DNA of 64,000 nucleotides from the NCBI GenBank assembly GCA_017577365.1, contig PKRJ01000014.1, forward strand, positions 1-64,000. The letters run 5' to 3'. Position numbers and translations under genes: made by a program. Shown in pieces: positions 1 through 8,086 of the stretch; position 1 is the first letter of the stretch, and the number at the start of each line of letters is the position of its first letter. Below the pieces are notes generated by a model that searched no databases, was not told where the DNA came from, and saw only the letters and a list, made by a program, of their open reading frames with translations. Origin of the DNA: Gammaproteobacteria bacterium. Lineage in GTDB: Bacteria; Pseudomonadota; Gammaproteobacteria; Steroidobacterales; Rariloculaceae.

Positions 1-1544
1 GGACTACTCGGCGTCGGGTTGTAGTTGATGAAGTCGATCTCCACCCGAGAAGCTCCGATTGCGGCGCTTACGGTGCCTCCAGGGAGATCGAACAACGGTC
101 CGTCGGCGATGACGCCGAACTCGTTCATTTCGTAGTTCGTATCGACACGGAATTCGCCCTGTATTGCCGCAATCGTGGCCGGATTATTGGCCGAGCCGTC
201 GCCGAAGGGATTGAAAGCCGTCGCCGGATTGGGATCCGCCAACGCCTGATTGAGCGCCGGTCCGGCGATGTTGTTGAGTCCCGAACGCTCCTTGTCGACG
301 CCTTGGCTCGCGAACGTCTGCACCGACCAGCCGGAATCGAGATCGAAAGTCAGCCCGGCCGTGATGAAGTAGACCTCCTGCTCGCCTCGACGCGTCGACG
401 GCCCCACTTCGTTGATGAAGGAATACTGTACCGTGACGCTTTCGGCGTTCGGATCCGTCGGGTGCACGAAGAACGGGTTCGTGGAAGGCACCGTCAGCGT
501 AGCCGAAGGCGCCGTTCCACGGTTTGCGCCCTCGCGGTGAGCATACAGGCCCTGGACCGAGAGCGAGATCGAGTCGGTGAGATCCTGCTGGAAAGTCGTG
601 GCGAACGAGTAGCGTTCCTGATTGGGGAGCGCGTCGGCTCCGAGATATCGCGACACCCTGTTCTGCGTTCCGGCAACGAGATCGTCCGCAGTGAGCGAGG
701 TCCCGTCCTGTCCGGCCGGAATGGCGTACGACACGCCGTCGACCACGATATTTCCCGGGCTCGCGAAGGTCACACGTTGATCCGGTCCGCCCCATGGCCG
801 CAGATCGTCGGTGTAGAAGCTTCGCTTCGATGCCGGCAGGTTGTCCCGGTCGTTGTATTCGCCCGCGATCATGAACGATCCGGAGCCCCATACGGTGCCG
901 AACGCGCCGCCGAAGCGCCGCTGATCGAGTCCGCTCGCGCTACCGTACTGAGCACTGAACTGGGCGCCGTCGTATCCCTCCCTCAGCATGATGTTCACGA
1001 CACCGCCGACCGCATCGGAGCCGTAGATGCCCGAGCCGCCGTCGGCCAGAACCTCCATGCGATCGATCGCGGAAGTGGGGATGATCGACGGATCGAAGAA
1101 TTGGGCCTGCGTGCCGGCCATCGGCAACCGCCTGCCGTTGAGCAGCGTGAGCGTCGATTCGGTACCGAGACCGCGCAGATTGATACCGGTGCCCAGAGTG
1201 ACGTTGGCGCTCTGATTATTCGCCGCGCCGTAGTTCCTGTCGTTGGCGCCGAGGTTGAATACCTGAGGCAACGTGGACAGGATCTCTCCCGTGGTCTGAG
1301 GGCCGGGCATATCTTCGATCGTGTCCCGGCCGAGAGCGACTACCGGCGAACCGGTGGGTGCGATGCCGCGGATGCGCGTGCCCGTGACGACGACGTGCTC
1401 GAGCTCGCCTGCCCCGCTGCTCGTCTCCTGAGCCACGACACTGCCGGCTCCGAGCAACGACAACGTGCCCATCGACGAAAGCGTGAGCGCTCTCGCGACG
1501 GCTTGGCGAAGTCTTGCAGAGAGAATCTTGTCATTCGGATGCAT
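1..1544 (-). CDS. TonB-dependent outer-membrane receptor, N-terminal part (cut by window edge)
   Basis: Energy-dependent outer-membrane transporter; substrate unknown. The 514 visible codons start at ATG 1544, preceded by AGGGAAG as ribosome binding site. A signal peptide (roughly residues 1-38, ending ...SVVAQ) is followed by a TonB-box-like stretch EHVVVTGTRIRG and a plug domain with typical motifs: LRGLGTESTLTLLNGRR, then GGSGIYGSDAVGGVVNIML, and then the first barrel strands. The C-terminal half of the barrel lies outside the window. The plug type (NGRR, GSDAVGGVVNI) is the one common in marine gammaproteobacteria and sphingomonads and resembles that of the receptor at 35359. It lies 148 bp downstream of, and on the same strand as, the OmpA-domain gene, with its own leader. 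Confidence 0.93.
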   Translation of the reverse strand, partial: MHPNDKILSARLRQAVARALTLSSMGTLSLLGAGSVVAQETSSGAGELEHVVVTGTRIRGIAPTGSPVVALGRDTIEDMPGPQTTGEILSTLPQVFNLGANDRNYGAANNQSANVTLGTGINLRGLGTESTLTLLNGRRLPMAGTQAQFFDPSIIPTSAIDRMEVLADGGSGIYGSDAVGGVVNIMLREGYDGAQFSAQYGSASGLDQRRFGGAFGTVWGSGSFMIAGEYNDRDNLPASKRSFYTDDLRPWGGPDQRVTFASPGNIVVDGVSYAIPAGQDGTSLTADDLVAGTQNRVSRYLGADALPNQERYSFATTFQQDLTDSISLSVQGLYAHREGANRGTAPSATLTVPSTNPFFVHPTDPNAESVTVQYSFINEVGPSTRRGEQEVYFITAGLTFDLDSGWSVQTFASQGVDKERSGLNNIAGPALNQALADPNPATAFNPFGDGSANNPATIAAIQGEFRVDTNYEMNEFGVIADGPLFDLPGGTVSAAIGASRVEIDFINYNPTPSS

Positions 1545-1692
1545 GGCGATCTTCCCTGGTTATCTCCGTATCGATCTGTTGGTCGGATGCAGGGTCATGC
1601 GGGCCGCCGAGGCCGCTCGACCGTCCGAATTCCTTGGCTCCGTCGCTCGCTCGATGACGAAGCCCGCTCCGTTCCGCGTCGCAATCCCGGTA

Positions 1693-2526
1693 TCAAGGTT
1701 CCAGATGAACCTCGATGCGGCGCGAGCGCCAATCCTCTCGGCCCGTGCCAACGATCGGCTCCGGCTCCCAAGCGATGGTGAGCCGGCTTTCATCGATTCC
1801 GAGCCCGATGAGAATGTCTCGCAGCTTCTCCGCGCGCTGCCTAGCCATACCCGGCCTTTCGGTCATGACTTCTCCGCTGTCGAGCAGCGACTGTCCTTGA
1901 TAGCTTCGAATTTCGAAACGGGCGTTCGAGGCGATGGCGTACTCGACGAGCTGAACGAGCCGAGCCATGTCGGGGCCGGAAGCACGGTCGCTGTCGAACG
2001 GGTAGTAGATGGTCTGTCGTTGCGGCTGCCATGGCGGTCCCTCTGGTAACGGCAGCACCGCCAGGTCCGGTAGCTGATTCATTACCGGCCGTACGGAGGG
2101 GTGCAAATGGGCCCACTGCGGGTCGTCGCTCACGTACGCCCCCTGGCGCCCGGAACTGGGCGGAGGCGTATCCGTTATCGGACCGGTGTACGGGATGATC
2201 TCGTTACAGTTCTGGTCGATCTCCCGCAGGACGGAGAACCGTCCATCCAACAGCTGCGCGCCGCAATACTCTTCACCCTCAACGATTCGGCCTTCGACGA
2301 GTATCCGATGCTTGAGCTGGGGCTCTCCGTAATCCGGGGGATTGCGTAGCGCGTACTCGCGGCCTTCGTGCCTCGCGATGAAGCAAACGTCCCGCCACGG
2401 CCCCTGATGTCGAGCTACGGGGCATGCAACGAAGGAAACGTAGCCGTCCTCGCGTTCTTCGCCGGATGCCGTCACGAGGAACAGCAGCAGACCCGACGCC
2501 CAAAAGCCCGTGCGGTAGCGCTTCAT
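1693..2526 (-). CDS. Secreted protein with C-terminal OmpA-like domain
   Basis: 277 residues. An N-terminal hydrophobic signal (MKRYRTGFWASGLLLFL) lacks a clear lipobox cysteine. The last 100 residues resemble the OmpA/MotB peptidoglycan-associating fold: a beta strand TIYYPFDSD, helices, then a GMARQRAEKLRDILIGLGI segment and a terminal RRIEVHLEP strand. The middle (residues 30-150) is cysteine-containing and unrecognised; it might bind the partner protein. The start ATG overlaps the TGA of the upstream di-heme cytochrome gene by one base (TGATG), so the two are translationally coupled and probably form one complex or pathway. Inference: a periplasmic or outer-membrane-associated anchor for the cytochrome. 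The OmpA similarity is by motif only and somewhat degenerate. Confidence 0.8.
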   Translation of the reverse strand: MKRYRTGFWASGLLLFLVTASGEEREDGYVSFVACPVARHQGPWRDVCFIARHEGREYALRNPPDYGEPQLKHRILVEGRIVEGEEYCGAQLLDGRFSVLREIDQNCNEIIPYTGPITDTPPPSSGRQGAYVSDDPQWAHLHPSVRPVMNQLPDLAVLPLPEGPPWQPQRQTIYYPFDSDRASGPDMARLVQLVEYAIASNARFEIRSYQGQSLLDSGEVMTERPGMARQRAEKLRDILIGLGIDESRLTIAWEPEPIVGTGREDWRSRRIEVHLEP

Positions 2527-4067
2527 CAGAGCACGCTCAAGAAATTGATCAGGTCCTGCTTTTCCTGATCGGTGTAACCGATGTTGAAACGACGGTCGTA
2601 GAAATCCACCAGCTCGCGAAGCGTCGCCGCGGAGCCGTTCGCGAAATAAGGCGCTCTTGCCGAAAGGGCGCGCATTTGTTGCGTCATCGTGAAGCCGACA
2701 TGGGCACACTTGCCGGTTACCAGCGCTCGCCCGGGATCGTGCGAGTAGATCTCGCGACCGAGGTACGAATGCGGGGCGGCATCCTTGTCGCAGACGATTC
2801 TGAACAGAGGCAAGTCCGGACGATTGTTCGCCCACGGCAGATTGTTGAGCCCGAGATCCATGAAGCCGGGCGCGAGATCCATGCCCATGAGCGTCGTGTT
2901 GTGGCATCCGGAGGCGCAGCTCCGGTGGAACGGATTGCCCAATCCCTTGTCCGTGAGGCCGGCGACGTCCTGGATCAGGAAGCGGCGCTCGAAGAACACT
3001 CTCGCCCCGCGGGCGACGGATTCGCGCCAAAGTCGCTCTTCCTCGCCGAGCCCTTCCGGGTGGGCGTCCGGTGATCCCCACATGGAGAAATCACCGAAGA
3101 CTCGATTGATCGCGTTGTTGCCTAGATAGCCGGCAGGCCCCGTGACGAGCACGCGGGGGCCGAGCCCCGGCGGCGCCCCGGCAGCGTCGAGATCGTTCCC
3201 GAAAACATCTATCCCTTGGGCTCCATAGAGCCTTTCCTCGAGGTCTACGATGGCGACGAGCTCGTCCTCGGTGAGATCCCGCGTCAGCTCGAGATGTCGC
3301 CGTGCGGCGTCCCTCGCTTGGTTTCGCAGCGTCAAACCGCTGCCGTCGGACATCAGCTGGAGCGATACGAACTTGCCGGTCTCGGGATCCTTGGGCAGCA
3401 ACGACTTGTCGTTGTAGAGAAACTTGTCGTGCGGCGCCACGCCGTTCGGTAAGGCCGTGAGATGTCTCAGGTTGATGACCGGGCGCGGCCGCCTGTAGAC
3501 GGATATGTGGGGATTCTCGCCGTTGAGTCCGTAGACCGGATGCGTGTTGCACCCCGTCGGATCACGAACGACTTCGATCGTGAAATCCGGTGTCACCCCC
3601 TTCGGGGGCCAAGGCACGGCGATGCGAATCAAGCCGCGCTCCAGGAGCAGCGAATGCGAAGCTTCCTCTCCCCGCGGCAGATGCGGACAATTCGCTCCGT
3701 CGACCGTCGCGAAAAGCGGGTCTTCGCCCCTTGTAGCTTCCCAAACGGCGCGCACCGTATCGGCCGACAAGGACATCCCGTTGGCCGGCTGATGGCACGT
3801 CACGCACGCGCGCCCGTTGGGGCCGAGAGACGAGAAGAAGGGATGGCCGGTCGTGTCCAGCTCGCCCGCATCGTTGATCAGGCGAAAACTCCCGTCCGAA
3901 TTCGGGTAGTCACTAGTACCGGCTAGCGTTTTTCCGCTATCCGCGGCCCACCAGTAAGCATAAGGGGCGCGCGAATCGCTGCCGCTTGTGGTTGGTAGGT
4001 ATAGGACGACGGCGAGTACGACGACGCCGGTCAGAAGAAGCCCGACAATCGAATAGCTCTTCCCCAT
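2526..4067 (-). CDS. Membrane-anchored di-heme cytochrome c, MauG/cytochrome c peroxidase-like
   Basis: 513 residues; start ATG 4067 follows a GGGGGGAT binding site. Residues 7-25 form an uncleaved-looking membrane segment, so the protein is probably tethered and faces the periplasm. Two heme sites are visible: a normal CVTCH at residues 88-92 and a second site CASGCH at 384-389, which has three rather than two residues between the cysteines. The overall plan (two c-type heme domains of about 250 residues, long inter-heme region, C-terminal ALSARAPYFANGSAATLRELVDFYDRRF) is that of bacterial di-heme peroxidases and MauG-like proteins, in which the HGSAATL-type stretch is characteristic. Known members reduce peroxide or oxidise a partner protein; the substrate here is unknown. 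It is coupled to the OmpA-domain gene and preceded by a palindromic promoter region. Confidence 0.85.
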   Translation of the reverse strand: MGKSYSIVGLLLTGVVVLAVVLYLPTTSGSDSRAPYAYWWAADSGKTLAGTSDYPNSDGSFRLINDAGELDTTGHPFFSSLGPNGRACVTCHQPANGMSLSADTVRAVWEATRGEDPLFATVDGANCPHLPRGEEASHSLLLERGLIRIAVPWPPKGVTPDFTIEVVRDPTGCNTHPVYGLNGENPHISVYRRPRPVINLRHLTALPNGVAPHDKFLYNDKSLLPKDPETGKFVSLQLMSDGSGLTLRNQARDAARRHLELTRDLTEDELVAIVDLEERLYGAQGIDVFGNDLDAAGAPPGLGPRVLVTGPAGYLGNNAINRVFGDFSMWGSPDAHPEGLGEEERLWRESVARGARVFFERRFLIQDVAGLTDKGLGNPFHRSCASGCHNTTLMGMDLAPGFMDLGLNNLPWANNRPDLPLFRIVCDKDAAPHSYLGREIYSHDPGRALVTGKCAHVGFTMTQQMRALSARAPYFANGSAATLRELVDFYDRRFNIGYTDQEKQDLINFLSVL

Positions 4068-4193
4068 TCAGATCCCCCCAGCGGATGCCCCACAGCCGAC
4101 GTTTGCTGTGACTCCCTTAGCCTCCGCGGCGGTCGCCGGAGGTTACCGGCCCAATGGCAGCCCCGTTCCTCGAGCGCCGATTGTTTGTGCCGC

Positions 4194-4225
4194 ATACTGC
4201 TTGCGGCGCGAACTGTTGTCAACAG
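4194..4225 (-). promoter_or_regulatory. Putative promoter with embedded palindrome upstream of the di-heme cytochrome gene
   Basis: Read leftward, a perfect -35 hexamer TTGACA (4222-4217) is followed after 17 bp by CAGTAT (4199-4194). The -35 lies inside a perfect 13-bp palindrome, CTGTTG-T-CAACAG (4213-4225), a likely operator. The start codon is about 130 bp downstream. The -10 match is poor, so the promoter is only a candidate. The rest of the 4068-4341 interval shows nothing else convincing. Confidence 0.45.
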
Positions 4226-4341
4226 CTCTATATGTCACGACGTGCTCTTGGAGGAAGAACGCTATGCGGATCGCTCGTTCTGCGAGGGCTCGTGTGAGCC
4301 GGCGACCTCGCGGCGTGATGCGTTCTCCGGCGAACTCGTCG

Positions 4342-4646
4342 TCAAACGGCGTCTTTGCACATGAATACGCTGTGAGGATCGCTCGTGTACGAGCCGAACG
4401 GCTGGCAGTAGCGGAATCCGCACCTCAGGTAGAGACCGATAGCCTCGTGCTGAAGGTATCCCGTTTCGAGAAAAAGTCGACTACAACCGTGTTCCTTCCC
4501 ACGTTCCTCGAGAAAGGCGAGCAGTCGCTTACCCCATCCTCGGCCGCGCGCCGATGGGTGCACGTACATGCGCTTGATAGCGAACCGTGCTCGTGCCGTT
4601 CGAGCCGGCGGCGGAAGCCAACCCGGGAACGTAGCACTCTCGCGAT
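4342..4646 (-). pseudogene. Remnant of a GNAT-family N-acetyltransferase
   Basis: The frame ending at 4342 encodes an unmistakable C-terminal half of a GNAT acetyltransferase: IKRMYVHPSARGRGWGKRLL is the acetyl-CoA pyrophosphate-binding motif, followed by LFLETGYLQHEAIGLYLRCGF and a KD-type tail. Upstream, the same frame reads RESATFPGWLPPPA and then joins the IKRMYV core directly, so the middle strands normally found between these segments are missing. An in-frame TAG stands about 90 bp before the only ATG. The family is usually about 150-165 residues. This looks like an internally deleted, unexpressed relic. A 75-residue protein starting at 4569 could in principle still be made, but it would lack half the fold. 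Confidence 0.75.
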
Positions 4647-4780
4647 TGTCCTACGAGCAGGGGGACGCTACCGCGGGGCTTGCGCAGCCGGCCGGATGGC
4701 CAGCCCCACGGCCGGTGCCTCAGGTCTGCACCGGCGCATGAGCCTCCGTGGTGCGGCTCTGGTGAAGAGTGCGCCCGCCA

Positions 4781-6079
4781 TCACAGAGCCATGTCGAAGC
4801 CGACGAGCACGTAATGCTCTTTCGTCTGGTGCCCCACGAACGGCGGAACGGCAGTGCGTTCCTCGTCCAGCAGGTCCGCATTGATCTCGAAGACGGCTTT
4901 GAGGTTGCGCATGAAGTAGTACGAAGCGTTGAACGTCAGCGAGTTGATGGCGATGCCCTCGTAGATCGTTCCGGTACCCTCGAAGTCGTCCGCTTCCGCA
5001 TAGTTGTACAGCAACGAGAAGCTCCACCGATCGTTCCGGATGTAGTCGACGCCCGCGAAGCCTCCGAACCAGTCGAAGTCTTGCGTCGGCGCCGCGTCGA
5101 GGAAGTCCTCCCAATCGTTCCACAAGGCCTGCGCATACCAATGCATGCGGCCGTTCGGGAGGGTCCCCGCAAGGTCGAGGCCGAAGACGCTCTTGTCCGC
5201 ATTGCGGGTGCCACGGGATTCGCCGGCGACTCCAGCCGCGGTGCGCTGCTCGCCGAACAGCGCGAATACACCTAGGCCCACCCGACCGACGGGAATGCCC
5301 ACCCTCCCGAACATGTTCTTGCGGCTGTCGTTATCGAACAGCGCATCCGGGCGCCGATAGCCCGGGCTGTCGATGTCGAAGTTGTCAGTGATCCCGTTAC
5401 CGTTGACCGCCCCGATGGCGACATCGAACGAGCCGAAACCGCGGTCGAAGATCACGCCGCGATCGTACGTCAGGCCTGCGGCCCGGTACGCATAGAAGTC
5501 CTGGAACGTGAGCCGAACCTCGCGAGGGAACATCAGATCCGAGACCTGGAACTGCCCGAGCTGCATGCCGACGCCGGAACCGAACAGGTCGCCGTGACGG
5601 AACCAAGCGTCCTCGATCACCGTCTCGCCGTTTCCGCCCTTCTCCGCGAAGATGCCGTAGAAGTAGTAAGTAATGTTCTCCGACAGCGGCGAGCTCGAGA
5701 GCAGCTTGATCAGGTACGGCGCCTGGAAATCGAAATCCGAATCGTTTCCGGTGAAGCCGGTGACGGGGTCGATGTCTTCGCCTTCCCGAGCCTGCACGTA
5801 AGCCTGCATCCGCATTGCGAGGGGCGGACGCTCCGGCAATGCGAGACGCTCGTCGCCGAGGTTCAAGGTGTTAGAGCTCCGCCAGTTGGGCAGCTTGTAG
5901 TTCACGTCGGCGAAGTTCTCGCCGAATGCGTTCAACCTGGGGAACGCATCGTGACACACGGAGCAGCTCAGATTGTAACGCCGGGCGAACTCCGGCATCG
6001 ACCATGCGGCGGGAGGGACGAGAAGCGGTGCAGCGATAGCAAGAATGAGGAAGACGCACCTGCAAAGTTTCGCGCTCAT
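4781..6079 (-). CDS. Mono-heme porin-cytochrome fusion, Cyc2-like outer-membrane protein
   Basis: 432 residues from ATG 6079, which has GGGAGAA six bases upstream; the open frame continues to a GTG at 6115, but the ATG gives a compact signal peptide (residues 1-28, ending PPAAWS). The mature protein begins with MPEFARRYNLSCSVCH, placing a single CXXCH heme motif (residues 39-43) only about ten residues after the cleavage site, followed by AFPRLNAFGENF. The remaining 370 residues are a string of amphipathic, aromatic-edged beta strands with acidic turns, ending in VLVGFDMAL as expected for an outer-membrane barrel. N-terminal heme plus porin is the architecture of Cyc2, the outer-membrane iron oxidase, and of a wider uncharacterised family sharing the FAR-x(5)-CxxCH-x(2)-FPRLNxFG signature. 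Role here is unproven: electron transfer across the outer membrane is an inference. Confidence 0.8.
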   Translation of the reverse strand: MSAKLCRCVFLILAIAAPLLVPPAAWSMPEFARRYNLSCSVCHDAFPRLNAFGENFADVNYKLPNWRSSNTLNLGDERLALPERPPLAMRMQAYVQAREGEDIDPVTGFTGNDSDFDFQAPYLIKLLSSSPLSENITYYFYGIFAEKGGNGETVIEDAWFRHGDLFGSGVGMQLGQFQVSDLMFPREVRLTFQDFYAYRAAGLTYDRGVIFDRGFGSFDVAIGAVNGNGITDNFDIDSPGYRRPDALFDNDSRKNMFGRVGIPVGRVGLGVFALFGEQRTAAGVAGESRGTRNADKSVFGLDLAGTLPNGRMHWYAQALWNDWEDFLDAAPTQDFDWFGGFAGVDYIRNDRWSFSLLYNYAEADDFEGTGTIYEGIAINSLTFNASYYFMRNLKAVFEINADLLDEERTAVPPFVGHQTKEHYVLVGFDMAL

Positions 6080-6354
6080 CCCTGTTCTCCCACGCAGGTC
6101 GAGGAACCCTACCACACAGGGCTACTAGAGCTGGACCGTGTCTTTCACCTAGCAACGCGAAGAACGCGTTTGCGAGGCCAGCCAGCTCGATTCGATCTTA
6201 TCCGTCCGCTCGCGCGAAGCTTGCTAGTAGATTCCGAAGAGAGCTCGGTACCCGTGGGGAAAGCTCGTCGAGACGAGATGATCGGATTGCTTGTGTGTGC
6301 GAGCGCGGCGGATGCGGATCTCGTCGAGCTTCGGTTCGGCGGGACCACGAGGAT
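6080..6354. other. Intergenic region upstream of the Cyc2-like gene
   Basis: No open frame here has a recognisable product. The segment must carry the leftward promoter of the Cyc2-like gene; TTGCTA near 6165 is a possible -35 but no good -10 follows, so I do not call it. A short AACGCG repeat surrounds 6160-6172. Confidence 0.5.
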
Positions 6355-6394
6355 GCTCTGCGTCGCCGCGGGAGTACCTTCGGCGACGCAGAGC
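6355..6394 (-). terminator. Hairpin terminator after the tannase gene
   Basis: Perfect 14-bp arms GCTCTGCGTCGCCG (6355-6368) and CGGCGACGCAGAGC (6381-6394) enclose a 12-base loop, 18 bp past the tannase stop. There is no clear T-run on the leftward side, so it may act as a pause or mRNA-stabilising hairpin rather than a classical intrinsic terminator. Confidence 0.65.
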
Positions 6395-6412
6395 CGTTCG
6401 ACGGGACTCGGG

Positions 6413-8014
6413 CTACTCCGGCAGCGCGCAATGGAAATTGCGCGCGTCGTTCGGATCGCCGCGACCCGAGTACCTCGCGACTTGCGGATGCGGACAAAGA
6501 AGCCTCGTCATCGTCACTTCGTCGTCCTCGACTTTGCGCGCGACGATCTCTTCCGGCGCCTTGCCCTCTTCCACCCACGCGACCAGCGCCTTCATGAAGT
6601 CGGCACGGTCGGGTCCTGGGCCTCCGCGGCAATGGCCCATGCCGGGCATCATGTACAGCCGCACGTACTCGTCGGTGAACGCCCGGCCGTCTTGACCGGT
6701 TGCCTTCTCCGCGAAGTCGATGAGGCTCTCGTAGTAGGCGATCGTCTGCCGCGGCATCACGCCGGGATCGCTCCAGCCGTGATACATGATGAGCTTGCCG
6801 CCACGCGCCTTGAAATCCCGGAGATCCGGATCGATCGCGTTCAGCACGCCAAACAGCTTCGCGTCGACGATCTCGACGTCGCGGTCGAAGTCGAACGTGC
6901 GCCAGTCCCAATCTTCGCGCTCGAAGGCCATACCGCCGATCACGGCCTCGCTGATCGTGAACGGCTTCTCGCCGTCCATGATCATCGCCCAGCCGCGATT
7001 ACCCGGCTGCGCGGCTTCGCCGCCCGGCTCGAGTCCCGGATAGATCTGCTCGCCGGTGCGGGGGTTCACCGGGCCCTGGTAGATCATCCTCAGCGCTTCG
7101 ACCTTCGGCTCGGGCAGGCAGCCTTCGGTTTGCCCAGCGGAGCACTGGAGCAACGCCGGATCGAAGTCGCAAGTGCGCGGATCGGTCAGGATGCCGTCTT
7201 CGACGCCGTCAGTCGCGTCGCACATCTCGAGCACCTTGGCCGTCACGAGCTCGAAGTCGGCCGACGTCAAAGCCGCGCCCGGTTTCTTGAGCGTCGCATG
7301 CGCGGCCCACAGCTGGCCGATGTGCAAATGCGTAAAGCGGTTCACCGGCGCCCCGGAAACGATGCCGTCGTAGTCGTCCGGGAAACGCTGGGCCTCCATC
7401 AGCCCTTGACGGCCTCCCGTCGAGCAGCCGTTGAAGTACGAGTATTCCGGCCCCCTGCCGTAATACGCGTCGATCACGGCCTTCGCCTTGACGGTCATCT
7501 CGTGAATCGCTCGGTAGCCGTAGTCGATCAAACGCTGCCGATCGCCGAGCCACGTATCGTCCGACGCTTCGTGCCCGGTATCCGTCGAGGCGGATGCATA
7601 GCCGTCGCGGACGGCTTCTCCCATCGCCGCATAGCTGATGACGCCGGCCAGCCCGCCACCGCCGACCGCCTGGAAGCGGCCGTTCCATGCGTCGCCTTCC
7701 GGCAGCCAAACCTCGAACCTGATCGCGGGTTCGACGACGCCCGCGACTCGGCACATCGCCGGAATCTCGAACGGGCGTCGCAGGTCGGGCCCGCCTCCCG
7801 GTCTGTTGCCGCCCCCGGTGTCGGGCGGAGTGAAGGTGCCGGCCGAAAGGCGTTCGGCAAGGGTGATTTCCGTACCCGGCAAGTCGAGGTTCACGAGGCT
7901 CTCGCATTCCCCGACGACAACGGATTCTGCAATGGCCGGAGCCGCGACGGCAGGTACCGTCAAAGCAAGCGCGATGCGGATGGCGAAGGCAAGCCGATTC
8001 CTATCTTCGGTCAT
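6413..8014 (-). CDS. Secreted tannase/feruloyl esterase family protein
   Basis: 533 residues. It hydrolyses ester bonds in gallate-, ferulate- or related aromatic esters; family members also include MHETase-like enzymes, so the exact substrate is open. The start ATG 8014 (MTEDRNRL) precedes a signal peptide ending PAIAE near residue 30. The nucleophile motif GCSTGG is at 196-201 (Ser198). The family CS-D-HC arrangement is visible: Cys197 beside Ser198, Asp in YHGWSDPGV, and adjacent His-Cys in MPGMGHCRGG, which normally forms a disulfide holding the catalytic triad. Several further cysteines fit a disulfide-rich extracellular or periplasmic enzyme. It faces a collapsed TonB receptor across about 70 bp, suggesting that the esterase once had a dedicated uptake partner. 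Confidence 0.93.
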   Translation of the reverse strand: MTEDRNRLAFAIRIALALTVPAVAAPAIAESVVVGECESLVNLDLPGTEITLAERLSAGTFTPPDTGGGNRPGGGPDLRRPFEIPAMCRVAGVVEPAIRFEVWLPEGDAWNGRFQAVGGGGLAGVISYAAMGEAVRDGYASASTDTGHEASDDTWLGDRQRLIDYGYRAIHEMTVKAKAVIDAYYGRGPEYSYFNGCSTGGRQGLMEAQRFPDDYDGIVSGAPVNRFTHLHIGQLWAAHATLKKPGAALTSADFELVTAKVLEMCDATDGVEDGILTDPRTCDFDPALLQCSAGQTEGCLPEPKVEALRMIYQGPVNPRTGEQIYPGLEPGGEAAQPGNRGWAMIMDGEKPFTISEAVIGGMAFEREDWDWRTFDFDRDVEIVDAKLFGVLNAIDPDLRDFKARGGKLIMYHGWSDPGVMPRQTIAYYESLIDFAEKATGQDGRAFTDEYVRLYMMPGMGHCRGGPGPDRADFMKALVAWVEEGKAPEEIVARKVEDDEVTMTRLLCPHPQVARYSGRGDPNDARNFHCALPE

Positions 8015-8086
8015 TCGTCCCTCTCCCCCTGAATTCTCCGACGGCGCCTCGGACCATTGCCATCCGAGGAGCATCGTCGGCCGCGG

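Noticed and set aside
5594..8032. An 812-codon plus-strand frame over the Cyc2-like gene and tannase
   Set aside because: Antisense shadow of two recognised genes; no signal, domain or binding site.
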